From positions 28,803,764 to 28,867,763 of the forward strand of contig NC_088306.1 of the NCBI RefSeq assembly GCF_032854445.1: DNA of 64,000 nucleotides, read 5' to 3'. Below, piece by piece: positions 23,485 to 36,500 of this stretch. The notes beneath the pieces are model-generated. The model saw nothing but the letters and a program-made list of their open reading frames with translations. It made no database searches and was not told where the DNA came from. The position numbers were made by a program, and so were the translations under genes. Every line of letters starts with the position of its first letter. Position 1 is the first letter of the stretch. Origin of the DNA: Liolophura sinensis (Eukaryota; Mollusca; Polyplacophora; Chitonida; Chitonidae).

Positions 23485-23970
23485 GGCCTAGTCATAACAT
23501 CCAAGAAAACTGCAAGACCATACTATTTATTAAGTTGGGCATTTTTAACATGGGCGTCTAATCTTACAGCATGTTCAGTTGTACTACGCGTAAGTCGAAA
23601 GGCACTCTGCAAGGCCTGATTAGTTGTACGACGCTTCCGTTGAAAGCCACTCTACAAGGCCTGATTAGTTGTACGACGCTTCCGTCGACAGCCACTATGC
23701 CATAGGCCTTCTGCACATCCTAAAAAACTGCAAGACCATACTATTTATTGAGTTGGGCATTTTTAACATGGGCGTCTAATTTTACAGCGTGTTCAGTTGT
23801 ACGACGCTTCCATTGAAAGCCACTCTGCAAGGCCTGTTCAGTTGTGCTACGCTTCCGTTGAAAGCCACTCAACAAGGCCTGATCAGTTGCACGACGCTTC
23901 CGTTGATAGCCTCTCTGCAAGGCCTGGTCAGGTGTACGACGGTTCAGTCGACAGCCACTCTGGAAGGTAG
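23485..23970 (+). repeat. 45-bp minisatellite within a ~220-bp duplication
   Basis: Units of the type gttgtacgacgcttccgttg then aaagccactctgcaaggcctgatca. The flanking block 'ctgcaagaccatactattta' occurs at both about 23,510 and 23,730, so a segment with three units was duplicated and the second copy then carries about five. Open frames on both strands follow from the 45-bp period. Confidence 0.88.
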
Positions 23971-24859
23971 AGAACAGTTGATAAGCTTCCAATTACTTTG
24001 TGAGTCGAGCATTAACAACACGTTCCATCAGTTTACACACTGTAAACACCAATCACACAGTTATACACGCCCCGAGTCAGTTATAAGCTGGAATGTCGAT
24101 AGTTAGATCCCAAACCAACACACTGATCAAGCACAAGATCAATATTGGCTGTAACATATACCTTTTTATTTTGCCACAAAGACATTTGCAGCCAAAGTGG
24201 ATTTGCCATATACTTCACTTTCGCTGACGTATCTCACCCATACACAACATGTGTTCAGATGTATTCGCCTTGGCATTGAGTGTAGTGGGAGATGACACAA
24301 CTTTCAGAAAACCAACTTTCCATATTACACCACGGTATTTTATGTACATATAATACCCAATCATCCATATATTTACCATTAAATATAGTGGTATTCACCA
24401 AGGGATGTATTATTATATAGATGTTTACAGTTTGGGATGCTGTGTGTCATCTCAAATATAGGGAAGGCTCCTTTTTATACCACAAAGGCCTATGGACACG
24501 TGACCCAAAGTTAACCAATCATGACATAGCTTTACCGATCGGCCAGACTCGGAGAATTAATAACCCAGTCAAAAATGCAGGAAACTGTAACTATAGATAT
24601 ATATATACCAAGAGTTTTTGTGCTTATGTGAGAGCGTTTTTCTTGATGTTTAAAAAAGCACCAAATATTTACAATGAATAATGAAAACTGACAAGAAACT
24701 CCCAAGGGATCCGACAGTTTGGGGTATGGTTCTCCCCACTTCCACATAACGCAGTGTCCAGTGCAGACCACAGTAAGAATTCTTTCGATCAGCTTGACCA
24801 GCATTATTCCCCGTCTTTTAAAATTCCGTAAAAGCGCCTCATATTTACCTTGGGAAAGA
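23971..24859. other. Element A interior, unassigned
   Basis: Degenerate sequence with frames on both strands that match nothing I know. RT motifs such as YADD, or the 'PKPGK' and 'GxPQGS' blocks, were not found. Confidence 0.4.
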
Positions 24860-25300
24860 AACATAACTCTGATCACAGCTACTTACAAAGGCAAAATTTT
24901 CACACAAAACCTTAGCCTTTTCCTCATGAGTGTCGAACGTGTCGCCATCTTTTATAAGTGTAGGAACTGAACTGCTATAGTTGTTACCTCGAACTGTATT
25001 AACTTTACCTCATACAGATTTTAACAATTAGAATTTACAGTAGAGCAAAATGAGGGCTAACAGACTGTTAAGTTGCCTTAATTATTTTTAGGCACGAGTT
25101 TTTTTTCACGCTTATGAATAACAATGTCAACATGTAGTAAGGTACGCTTAACTTTGTTTTCGGCTTTGTAGTGGGCCATATTAGCCTCTTCACAGTCCTC
25201 ATTCCACCAGGGAACGGGAGGTTTTGGACACAGGCAGTCAGACGATTTGGGAATGCTCGATTCTACATTGTCATTGTACACATCGCTGGCCTCATTTGCT
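24860..25300 (-). pseudogene. LINE ORF2 fragment: EN-RT linker and pre-RT region
   Basis: Minus-strand translation includes PKPPVPWWNEDCEEAN and AHYKAENKVKRTLL, the Pro-Trp-Trp-rich linker seen between endonuclease and RT in many LINEs. In another frame it continues SSSVPTLIKDGDTFDTHEEK then AKVLCENFAFVSS, the segment that usually precedes RT. Frames break near 25,080 and 24,870. This is the strongest evidence that element A is a non-LTR retrotransposon. Confidence 0.6.
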
Positions 25301-25688
25301 ACATCATTACAACATCACACATCAACGCTAATAACATTCACAAGACAGATGAACATATTTATATTACACTGAGTTACCAGTGATTTCTTTAAATGGCCAG
25401 GTTGTAAAGCAGATTCGAGGATGGACAAATCATCACCCCATACCTTTAACCCTTTTTAATATGTCTAAGCCAACGAGCATACCCGTTCAGTATGGCGTGC
25501 CACTCGTACACATTTATAAACTATTTTCTTTAAGAAATCATTTCTAGCTTTCTTTCCACTGGAAGAAATATTCCAGGAGATAACCTATAGCTCTCCAGCC
25601 ATAAGTGATTGGAATATTAATACAGCCAATTTAACCTCCTTTTCTACAAATTCAATTTGCAAGGCAGAATGTGTCCAAATTTGAGGAA

Positions 25689-26044
25689 TTACAACCTTTC
25701 TGAGGAATCAACGTCAATTCCTGATCTGTTTTGTCCAGATAAAAATCTTTTTCCCCGTTGGCCTAATTCGGCTTCACTCAAAGCCGAAACACTGCCTGGT
25801 CCACTGTCACTTTCACTATCGCTACTGCTATCCGTGCCAGTCAGAAAGAAGACCTAACGTTTGTAACCTGTTTGTTACGTTTTTAAGCTCATATGCCTTA
25901 GCGAGCTGATGTACCACATTTACTTCTAACTCTGCAAGTCTGGATCTCACGGATTCAAGTTCCTGGTCCGTCTAAAGTTCAGGTACAGTTTCCGACTTTA
26001 GAACTTGTCGAACGGAGGCCTAACTCCTCCGTTAATGAGGCCAT
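25689..26044 (-). pseudogene. Element A ORF1-like (right copy)
   Basis: Starts MASLTEELGLRSTSSK at 26,044. After frame changes it reads TDQELESVRSRLAELE then VVHQLAKAYELKNVTNRLQT (heptad-like). In a further frame an acidic Ser/Asp run (TDSSSDSESDSGPGS) ends with a stop at 25,689. Homology with 12,160-12,389 supports a real ancestral ORF. No zinc knuckles are seen. Confidence 0.45.
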
Positions 26045-28128
26045 TGTTTGTTTGGCTGTTCCGTGAAGCCTCTCACCAGCAAAACCTTTTCTCTACAAAA
26101 CTGTTAGGTCAACTGCCTTTTGCCCATCGCCGAAGCTTAAACATATGTCTACTGATCTGAGCTCAACGACCCAATATTAAATTTACAAAGACACAGCATC
26201 TGGAAGAAGGACGAAGTCTGGCCTTATCTTCCGGTGTTAAATTTAGAAACATTTAACAACTGGAAGAAGGTGGGGTCTGGCCTTATCTCCAAGTATTAAA
26301 TTTAGAAAAATACATCAGCTGGTAGAAGTGAAGTCTGATCTTTTCTAAGAGTAATAAATTTAGAAAGATACAACACCTAGAAGAAGTGGAGTCTGCCCTT
26401 ATCTCCCAGTATTAAATTTAGAAAGATACAAGAACTGGCAGGGACAGGGTCTGGCCTTATCTGAGAAATCATTAGTATACTATTAACTTGGAAGACAGGA
26501 GGGCTTTGTGCCTCAAAGAAATGTGTCTCGAGGGGACATTCTAATCTAGTCAGTCCTCAATCCAAAGTGGCCCATAGGTTAACCCTCTGCCCTTTATGGT
26601 AGTTCCCAAGCAAGGGGACGGGAGAGGCTGTCATCCAAGCCCTACCACACAAGCTGAGGAGAGAAGGAGGAATATACCTACCCGAGCGTCTTCTGTAACA
26701 CATTACAGTTCTGAACATTATTGTACGTGTGCATGTTTGCTGACGCTCTCCAGCTATGGAGGTACTCTCGTCAGCCCATCAATGAACACTTGATTCGTCC
26801 ACACCAGTAGAACTGTTGCCTTGAACGCTCAATCATATCCCCGCAGCAACACACAACGTGAGTACTTGTGGCTAAAATGTACATTGTGACGTTAGTTGAA
26901 TTTCAAGTTTCTCTAAATTATATAAGGTAATGTGTTGTTTGTTATTTCATTGTGCAAAGTTCCGTAAGCGATTCGCACGTGCTTCGCACAGTGATTATTT
27001 TATCCCGTGAATTACTTTCAGCAATGCTATCATTTTCGTTCATTTAGCCCAGTGGTTCTTCATTAAGCCTATTGCTTAGATTTCACAGGTGTTTATGTCA
27101 AATGTATGTCGGGAAATAATGCCAATTATTTTAAATACAACGGTAATTGTTGCCATGGACGTTATGCACAAGTTTATAAGAAACAAGGGAAACTGCTCGT
27201 GCTGACAAAACGTGCAGTTTTGTAGTTAGGCCTACTCTTACATATTATTTTCCCTGTAACTGACGCGCTATTGTGTCATTCCCTTATCCTCTGTTACAGC
27301 TTTTACCACGCGCACCATGCTACTTCATGCGCTCATCATATGAAAAAAGCATCTAGAAAATACTGGGAAATGTAAATACAACATTCAGGAGTTTTTGTTT
27401 TGTGTTTCTCTTGATGACAGGTGAGGAGTCAACTGGTTAGCTGACTGTTATCCACTTCGTGGAGAGAGAGTATAAACGGAGTGAACGAGTTCTCTCATAG
27501 GGAAGACATGCAAAACCACTTGTGCGCTACAAACTCCAAAATGTGAACAACAAGGACAGGAAACGGTGACAGAACTAAGCCACTGTGCTCTAATTACATG
27601 TTTTAAAGCCACCCATTTCGCAGTCTCATATCGTTTCCGGGTGACACATGCACAACTGGGGAAATAGGTTTTCTAAGTACCTTCACTCCATTTTGTTTTA
27701 ACTAATTCTGTCTAAAGGATACATACAAATGAATATGAAACGTAAAATACAGTATGAAGGAAAATGAAAAAAGGTATTCCAGTAAAAATATGGGAAACTT
27801 TTGCTTTGTTTATTTTTCATGTCCGTGGTCTGGAATATTCGGAACAGGCGTCATTGATGAACATACTGGAAACGCGGGACCAGCTTACTATCTCAAGTCT
27901 GACTCTATACTACCCACACAGTTGCTTTGGGACCTTTCACCGTTAGCTTTACAATAACAAGGTGTTTTTATATCATATACATGAACAGTTAGAGCCCTAA
28001 CTTTGGTAAATTGACAAGCTGCCAGATTTCGACTGCAACACCTGTGACTGTTTGCCAACTAACACACTGCCGTCGTTGATTTGGTTTTAATCTGAGTTCT
28101 GCAATCTTATGTCAGTAATTTTATTTCA

Positions 28129-28664
28129 CGCCAAGAATGCCGATGAATTATGTTTTTTTTAAAAGAAGAATCATAGTTTCAATCTAGAGTATGTGAGGAA
28201 AATAAGGGTTAATTTCTGGAAAAGGTTGTAGCTATACCATCTCAGAAAAATAGACCTGGTATAAAAGGCTGTTATACACTCATAACTTAGCCGGAGGGAA
28301 AGCTGTGAGACTAAGCCAGACACTGATTGGATTAAAATAATTTTTTTTTTCACATTCAACACCAGGAATAAAATAAAGGACAAGGAAATGGTAAAAGAGT
28401 ATAAGAAGAATCATCACCTCCCTCTTGATCATGACTTGCACGAAGCTGATCCATAGGGCCATTTGACCTGAGAGGCCGCTGTTATATGTCCGGTAAACAC
28501 TGTGCTGAATGGATGGTTAGAAATATTTTAAATGCCCCGTCAGCGCTACACTAAATAGACATATATACGTTCACCAAATACCCCTAAAGCGCCAGTTTAA
28601 ATAGACATCGATACCAATACCAAATACACCATAAGTTCTATAATGAATTGACGCACCTTCGAGG
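28129..28664. other. No gene recognised
   Basis: AT-rich flank between the 5' terminus of element A and the mariner. Confidence 0.45.
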
Positions 28665-29790
28665 AGTGTCCCAAAAGTTTCCAGCCTGAACAAGACAAGA
28701 GACAGATAGAATTCTGATCTTTACTGTATTTCAACATAATCCCCCTGGAGTTCAATGCATTTGTTCCATCGATGCTCCAGCAGGATCAGTCCGTCCCAGA
28801 ACCAGGTTTGATCACACCCATCAAGGAATGCATCTACAGCATGTATCACGTCTTTATCAGTATCAAAATTGTGACCACGCAGTTCATGTTTCAGTCTGGG
28901 GCACAAAAAGAGGCCTGGTGGGGCCAAATCTGGTGAATAGGGAGGGTGAGGGAGGTGTCCACAGTCGCCTGCAGTTCTCACTGAAACTGTGCTGCGTGAG
29001 CAGAGGCATTATCCTGCAACAACTAAACATCACGTCCAAGTTTCCCGCAACGTTTCTTCTAGATTTCTTATCGTAACTTCCGTAGTTTATTGCTCTAATA
29101 CTCACCATTTATTGTTGTACCCTTCTGCAAGTAGTCAACCAAAATTACTCCTGGAGCATCCCAGAACACAGGCGCCATGACTTTGCTACAGGACAGAACA
29201 GACTTGAACATTTTGGGTGTAGGCGAGCCCGGATGTTTCCACTGCATGCTTTGGCTTTTGGTTTCTGGATCAAAATGGTGAACCCAGGTTTCATCCCGAG
29301 TAACAAAATGTCAGAGAAACCCCTCTCTGTCCGCACAATATGCAATCAAAAGTTCCTGACGGACATGGACCCTCCGTCGCTTCTGTTCCTCTGAAAACAT
29401 TCTGGGAACCATCTCGCTGACACCTTGTTCATGTTCAATTTATCATGCATGATTCCTTCCACTGATGATTTGCGGATACCATGAGTCTCAGCTATACCTC
29501 TGACAGTCATTCTTCTGTCTTCCATGACTGTGACTACAGCACTGCATTCACCTCTTCAGGTGTCGTCACCTAAGATGGTCGTCCAGGACGGTGCTCATCT
29601 TTGGTGCTGGTTCTGCCCCGTTTGAAAGCGGCACACCACTCTTTCACTCTACTGTATGTTTGAGCATTGTCCTCTAATGTCTGCACCATGTCTTGGTGTA
29701 TTTTGGTGTATTGGTGTCTTGGTGAACATTTAAGTTCATTTAATGAATAACAAAGCCGAATGCGTACTGAAAACTGCCCATATAACATCC
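28665..29790 (-). mobile_element. mariner-type DNA transposon, inactive
   Basis: Minus-strand frames in order: a helix-turn-helix region (SRVKEWCAAFKRGRTSTKDE, ending HRPGRPS), the first catalytic region (TRDETWVHHFDPETKSQ), a DNASAHAAQF motif for the second Asp, then LPHPPYSPDLAPPGLFL and a C-terminus ending GDYVE. In mariners the third catalytic Asp sits in 'LAPxDY'; here it is Gly. Several stops and frameshifts are present. A terminal-repeat-like gtgtcccaaaagtttcc is at 28,668-28,684; I cannot identify its partner at the right end. Confidence 0.88.
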
Positions 29791-29799
29791 TTGTTTAAA

Positions 29800-32180
29800 T
29801 GCCTCCAAAAAAAAACAAAAAACAGATGAGACCGCATGAGCGCTCAAACCCTACCCTTCGATCCGGAAATCATCCTGCAAATTTGACCGTTTGGTAATTT
29901 ACGAGTTATATATATCACTAAACCACCTATGAACTTTTTTTTCTCTTCAAATAATCAAGTATTGATTCTGTAAACCTTTCAAGCATTTAGTGAATGAACT
30001 TGTTTTTCTTCTTTTCTTGTTGATGGAGGATATGCATGGGTCACTAAGAAAAATAAGAGACTCTCAGGCGGAATTTTTTAGGGAAAATTTTTTTCCTGTT
30101 GGCCTGATAGCCTTCTATTAAAGAGCACGTGACTTTCATTCTCTAAAAGAATCGCTCTGGTAAAATGTGAATGTTCATGAGGAAAACAATTTCAGTTTAT
30201 ATTTTGTTTACAGATTTTAGTTGTTAGTAAAATACTGATAAGCCCGCATTGAAGCAAGGGGTGGGCACACGCGATATTGATTGCTTTTGATATTGACTGA
30301 TTTTAAAAATAATCAACTTCTTGTATACTCTGACCATTGTTAACCAAAATCAAATGGCTGTTTTTCTACCCATGCTTTGTTTGTTCACTTGTGAAATGAT
30401 TTGAGGGCTGCTTTGTCCGTTCTTACTCAAGACTTTCAATATTTTATGTCATTGGTCTTTTCAATATATGAAACTTCAGTCATCCTGTTTTTTTATTTTT
30501 TTTTTAAATTGATTAAACTCTTTGTAAAGTTTCGTTTGACCGTCAATTTATATGCTATATGTTACAAAAATATAGCTGTTGAGAATATTCAATGTGCATT
30601 TCGGTTTTAAAATTGTCTTATGCTTCATGCGACATGCATTAGAAGTTACATTGATGTACAAATTTTTGTGACGAGGGAATTTCACAGCACAGCTCTCTTA
30701 TTTCTGCATTTTCTCAAGGTTTCTAAAGTATATTGCCAGATTGTTATGATCTCTTCTTTATTAAGTGGTGTAAATCTTATAATATTTTTACAAAATATAT
30801 CGACTATAGCACGCCTTAATCAACTTTCTCAAGATACAGTGTATATAACTAAAGAAAGAATGTTATATCAGTTATACAACGGCTGCTAGTATTGTCGGGT
30901 GGGGTGGAGAATCTGATTATAGGTCTTATGGAAAATTGAGGCCCACAGAAATCGAACGTCCATGAGCTTTTTAGTGTTACTATATATACAGCTAGTTAAA
31001 AGGATCCCCATGCAAACTTTATTTTGAGAAAATAGTCATCATTATACGATGATATTTGGATATGTTCGGAAAAATTTCCAGCTCCCCAATCTCGGGCATT
31101 TATGGATTGTAAATGAGAACATTTTGTCTTGTAGATTTGATCAATTCTTGAAATATTGTGATGCTTACGAAGCTCAAGATAAAGAGAATGGTGAAACCCA
31201 GAGCTGTAATGGGTTAAAGCAATGAAGCAATGTTTTGTGGTTTTACCTGGGCAACCATTGTTTTCACAGTATTTCTGATTATGATATTATAATACAGCTG
31301 AGGATGTATAGGTAACTCATACTCATTCTTATATCCTAAAAAAAAAATTACGAGAGCTCTTCATAAACAAAGAAGCAGGAGTAAGTATGGACAGGGTTTA
31401 ATATAAATTTGTGTGAAGCTGATTCCCAATGCTATTGAACGCATTGGTGGTCCTATTGTAAAATCGAGTTTCATATTTTGATTTGGAAGGGGTCCGATGA
31501 ATAGTAAGACTGACCAAAGTAACAATAGTGCGATAGCCTGAACTAAAAAGATTACCCTACACTGTCTTTCCTTAAGGATGACCATTTATAACAATAAACG
31601 TGATGATTGACTCCAAGTAATTTGTCTTGAACCTTAGATTAGCTTAGATAATTACAAACAGTGTTGTATTTAGCAGATTGTTCAGCAGTATAACACGAGG
31701 TAAAAATTATTGTTTTTGAGCCCTCAAAAGCCCCAAAGAGGGAAGTATGTTTCAGGTGTATGCATACAAACATTCTTCTGTGCAAGGTCCGTTAAATTCT
31801 ACATTACAATGATCTGTATCACATCTTTTCTAAGCTGTATTTGTAAGCTCACCACACTATGGCTAAAATATTGCCGACGTGGCTGTAAGCTAAACCACTA
31901 GGGGTCAAAAAGTTCAATATTTTCCGCCCTTCATTGTGATGGCTATGAAATAAATTTAGGTCATCTGATCCAGTATGATTTAAAGGTGTGAAATGCAGTA
32001 CATTCCATTTGTAATGCTAGTGAAGAATATGGAGATGGATGGGAAACAGCAAACAGTCATATGCAAATATTTGTCTGAAGTTATTACTAATATTTGGCTT
32101 CATTTGCATGTAACAAAGCCAACTTTTTGATGGCCAGGTACTTGGGCTGAAGTTGAGGTCTTCCGTTTTTATTTTGAGCT
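29800..32180. other. AT-rich, no gene recognised; LINE/SINE tail relic at 31,855-31,900
   Basis: No conserved domain. Near 31,855 'actatggctaaaatattgcc' followed by 'gtaagctaaacc' looks like the 3' tail of a LINE/SINE family with a degraded 5' part. The upstream exon(s) of the F-BAR gene should lie left of 33,414, but I could not identify them. Confidence 0.4.
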
Positions 32181-32191
32181 CTTAAAAATGA

Positions 32192-32450
32192 TTGGGGCGC
32201 CTCCGTGGCTTAGTTGGTTAGCGCGCTAGCGCAGTGTAATGATTCAGGAGCCTCTCACCAATGCGGTCGCTGTGAGCTCATGCTGGCTTCCTCTGCGACC
32301 GTACTTGTCAACCTGCGGATGGTCTTGGGTTTCCCCCTGGGCTCTGCCTGGTTTCCTCCCACCATAATGCTGGCCGCCGTTGTACAGCTGTATAAGTGAA
32401 ATATTCTTGAGTACGACGTAAAACACCAATCAAATAAATGAATTAATAAA
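32192..32450 (+). mobile_element. SINE-M, near full length
   Basis: Head, central domain and (aaat)n tail, with a short deletion after the B-box region. Flanked by taaaaatga at 32,183-32,191 and 32,451-32,459, a likely target duplication. Confidence 0.88.
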
Positions 32451-32459
32451 TAAAAATGA

Positions 32460-32905
32460 GTGAATGACCAAATATTTTAATCCCTGTATCTCATTAGGTA
32501 AGCTAGGTCGAAACCAGCTTTTAATATACAAGCTCAACGGGCTATCAAAGCTCTGATCAGCTGTTAAAGTGCACTATGTACATGACAAAACCATCACAAC
32601 CATGTATCTGTGTAAGTAGAAATATAATATATATAGACAAACATGCTGACCTAGTAAACTGTCAGTTCAGTGAATGTGATCACACAGGCTTGGATATCTA
32701 CAGTATATATACATGTACAGCATGCTCACATGTATACATGCAGGAGTATGAATTTCCTGGAGGCTGTGTACTATAGTGGTATTCACACTATATCACAGTC
32801 TCAAGTATACAGTCATGCACGCATGATTTAATAGCATGGTGTAGAAAACGGTCTTTCATAATGGTTCTGTGTGTACACGTGTAATGTTCATGTGTACACG
32901 ATATA
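32460..32905. other. No gene recognised
   Basis: AT-rich sequence with several 'acatgtatac'-type repeats; nothing assignable. Confidence 0.4.
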
Positions 32906-33040
32906 AATTTATTTATTTATTTGATTGGTGTTTTACGCCGTACTCTAGAATGTTTCACTTATACAACTTGGCCAAGATTATGGAGGGAGGAAACCATGCA
33001 TAACCTGTAGGAAACCCACGACCATCCGCAGGTTGCTGGC
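32906..33040 (-). mobile_element. SINE-M fragment
   Basis: Reverse-strand (attt)n tail, 'gattggtgttttacgccgta' and part of the central domain. Confidence 0.85.
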
Positions 33041-33414
33041 TATATGTTATTAAGCTCGTGAACATACAGGTTCTTTTACTTGAACAGTCATGCACATGTA
33101 GTAAGTAATAGTAGTATAGTGAAGTCCTGAAGTTGACCTCTCAAGCTCGGCAAGAGCAACATGTATATAATGATTTTTTGCTCCTGATTTCATTTTACAT
33201 TGTCTCTCTCTCAAGTATAATTAGTGCAATGGTTTCTGAATGATTAGTAAAAAGTGTTAGGTTTCTGTTATTTGTTTCTCATGATGTTATAAAATTGGGT
33301 AAATTAATATTAAAAACAGAGTATCCGTCATTTTTTCATTCAGATATGTACATGTAAATAAATAAATAAATAAACAGATCGTTGTCTTCATTGCTCTCAT
33401 CATATTTTCTCCAG

Positions 33415-33515
33415 GATAAGGAGTGGACTGGAACGTCTGGCTCAGACGCTTTAATCAAGCGAATGAGGATTGGGAAGACCACCTGTAAAGATTTGGTCGA
33501 CTACTTCAGGGAGAG
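33415..33515 (+). CDS. F-BAR gene, exon a
   Basis: 101 nt, acceptor 'ttctccag', donor GTAAGT. Reads DKEWTGTSGSDALIKRM onward. Ends after two bases of an Arg codon. Confidence 0.75.
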
Positions 33516-36500
33516 GTAAGTGCATGTGCATTTGTAAATGTACTTATAGCAGCATACAGGCATGTACATTTCTTATTTATGACATTAAATTTAAAAAAAT
33601 GAAATAAAATTGAAGAAATACATCAGTCCACATCACCATGTACAGTTACTAGCTTTTATAACAATCATCTGAGTATAAAATCAAATTATGACTTATTCTA
33701 CATGTAACCATTTCATAAAGAGCGTAGAAAGAATGGAGTGTATAAAACAGATTTACATGTAGTTTTTTTGAACAGTTCAGTGTACGCTGTTTATATAGTG
33801 CATTTGTCCTTTTATGTGAAATAGTCTGTTAAAGTCATATGTAGCACTATTCTAAACCTGCATTCTAAACCTGCATGCACACTGACATCATACTGTGACC
33901 TGCTACATGTATGTATGCACAGCTTGGACCTGAATTTTTTTTTATGAGGGGAAACATTTACTTGTTTATTTAGTTGATTGGTGTTTTACACTGTGCTCAA
34001 GAATATTTCACTTGTATGGTGGCAGCCAGCATTATGGCGGGTGGAAACTAGGCAGAGGCCAGGGGAAACACACAACCATTCCTGTTTGCTGGCAGTCCTC
34101 CCCCAGGAACTATAGGCTGTGAAGTAGTTTTAATACTTCTTATTTTGTCATGAAATTCAGATTTCCAATATATTGGGGGATAAATGGATTATTTAAAATA
34201 TATGTGTGATGTGGTTTCAGGGCTTCCATAGAGAAAGAGTATGGCAGCAAACTACTGAAGTTGTACAAGTCCATGGAGAAGAAAGCACACAATACTAATG
34301 AATCAGAGTAAGTTTCATAAACCAGTGGTATGCTATTTTGTTGATTAAGGAAGCATTGGCTATATTTATTTATCTTTGACTGTTTCGGTTTCCTGTATTT
34401 ACATTATAAATTGGTTTTGTATTTAGTCTACGTTTTGTCATTATTAGCATACCCCTATTGATCTATTACGTTCGCCACTGTAGAATATTGTTCAGATAAT
34501 GTCTGGCTGCTATGTTATTTTGCTGTATCTTTTGTTGATTTAACACTGGCTAGTCTGTACTTTGTGGCTTTTTCTCCATACCTGTATATACATGTATATA
34601 TATCTGTAAGTATTCACCATAAAATTTAGTTTTCCTGATAATGGCGAAATAAAGCGCTGAAATATTGAGTCAAAATAAGTCTTGCATTTTTTGGAGTTAC
34701 ACTACTCGTATTTTACATTAAACTACCCAGTGGAATACAAGAAATCTTAATGTGGAGTTTAGAATGTGGACTAAATTATTAAAATTCAAGAAAGGCTTCT
34801 CAGCTTTCTTCTAGAGGATGTAAAAATGGCTTAAAGGTGAAGTTTTCCTGTAAAGCCAACAGTAGTCATGCAGACTGGAAATTAAGTAACCAGCTGTAGT
34901 AACGTCAAGGGTGGTCAGGTGGTGGCTGTGAAAATGTTGCTTCCAAACAGCTGTAAAAAAATGAATTTATTGCTTAATTTACTCTCGCGATCAATTTTTT
35001 CAAGAGTGTTCAGGAAATCATTCTGGTAGCTGAGACAAAAAAACAAACCACTGTCGTTGGGACTATTTAAGCAAAAAATAAAAAAAAACATAGCCAAAAA
35101 TAAACCGAAGCCCTTTCACATTGTAAGATGTTCATTCATATTGGTAGATGCCCTGTGAGATCAAAAAATGGGTACCTGCACCCTCACAGTTAACCTTGAA
35201 AAACTCCTGACAGTACCTACTTGTATTATTAAAAATGCATGTGGATACCTCTGTCATACCTCTGTGCAAGTGGTTAGCATGCTTGCGCAGCGCAGTGCCG
35301 ACTTAATTTCTTAATTTCCAGTCGTGGATAGGAAGGGCTAAGAGCAATGTGTGCACGGGCATAGGCACAGGCAGAAAACTAAATCAAATTAAATCAATAA
35401 ATCACATGAATAAATAATGTACATTAAAACCAGTTCATTTATCAGCTTACAGGAGATAAAGACATGAGTGTAATTACTGTGGCTGCTGCAGTTATTTTGT
35501 TGGTGTTTTTTTGGCGGGGGTGGGGTTGGGTGTGGGTGACAGCTGCAGTTTTTTTCTCAAAATAATTAACTCGTTTTTTTCTTTTTTCTTCACTCCAGTA
35601 CCTTAGATGAGGCAATTGCTGTGTTCATAGCTGAGATAGAGTTGATAGCGTCAGCTCATTACGGTGCATCGCAAAATTACTTCGAGTGTATTGAAAAGCT
35701 GCAGAAATTTCATGACACACAAAAGGACGAAAAAAAGAAGGTATACACTGTGTCTCACCTAAAGTTCAGTTATTTTTTTACATGTGAGTGACACATTTTG
35801 CTTGACTCTGGTTGAGACATCAGTATAGTGGACTTTGTAGTTCCACTCTGACTTAAAGAGTCTTTTTGTGGCGTTCCATTAATTTCTTATCAGAAAACCT
35901 GACATGTAGGTGTCATTGTAAGTATGATTTTATGCCCTTGATGTGCTTCTGAAAATGTTTTTTTACAGGCCAAAAATTAGGTGATCGAAAATACAATATT
36001 TGCTTGTTTGCTGTATTTATGTATTTGTATAAATCTGATCACATCACCTGTGGCCTTGGTCAACCTGAGAATTAAATCATGGTTGAATTTCCTTCACTAT
36101 TGTTTATTTATTTATTTGATTGGTGTTTTACGCTGTACTCAGGAATCTTTCACTTACACAACGGCAGTCAGCATTAAGGTGGGAGGAAACCGGGCGGAGC
36201 CCAGGGGAAACCCACGACCATCTGCAGGTTGCTACAAGACCCTCACCATTGTAGAAGGTATTGTATTGAGTGGAACATTTTTGAAGTTCTGAACATTAAA
36301 CTGACAGCTCTGTGTTCAGTGTTGGCAGTAAGTGTAGAGCAGCCTCCTTGGGTTGACAATTTGTAGACTGTCCGCTGCGCGAGAGGTAGATCCAGGGTCA
36401 GTCCTGGATCAAGTCACATCTAAGACCTTAAAAGAGGAAGTTGTAACTTCCTTGCAGGGGATAGTGCAACGACTGGTTGACCCGTATCAGTATAATGGCT

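Larger units (their letters stand above)
19573..28128 (-). mobile_element. Element A, right copy (longest, - strand), degenerate non-LTR retrotransposon
   Basis: Read on the minus strand: a ~2-kb 5' region (28,128-26,045), an ORF1-like frame (26,044-25,689), an EN-to-RT linker and pre-RT segment (25,300-24,860), a poorly conserved stretch with a 45-bp minisatellite, block B, the RNase H relic (21,723-21,187), the CxxC relic (about 20,540-20,430), block B again, and a 3' region ending at 19,573. This order matches an RNase H-bearing LINE. Most of the endonuclease and the catalytic RT core are missing or unrecognisable. The 5' end is supported by the shared boundary with the middle copy and the 3' end by the shared boundary with the left copy. 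No poly(A) or simple-repeat tail is evident, which is a weakness of the LINE model. Confidence 0.6.

Noticed and set aside
1-28128. Polinton/Maverick-type element suggested by long inverted copies around a nuclease gene
   Set aside because: No DNA polymerase B, integrase, packaging ATPase or capsid-like frame was found, and the inverted copies contain LINE-type RNase H and linker sequence.
30401-30889. Two short frames as candidate exons of the F-BAR gene
   Set aside because: Sequences are AT-rich, do not resemble the F-BAR N-terminus and lack matching splice phases.
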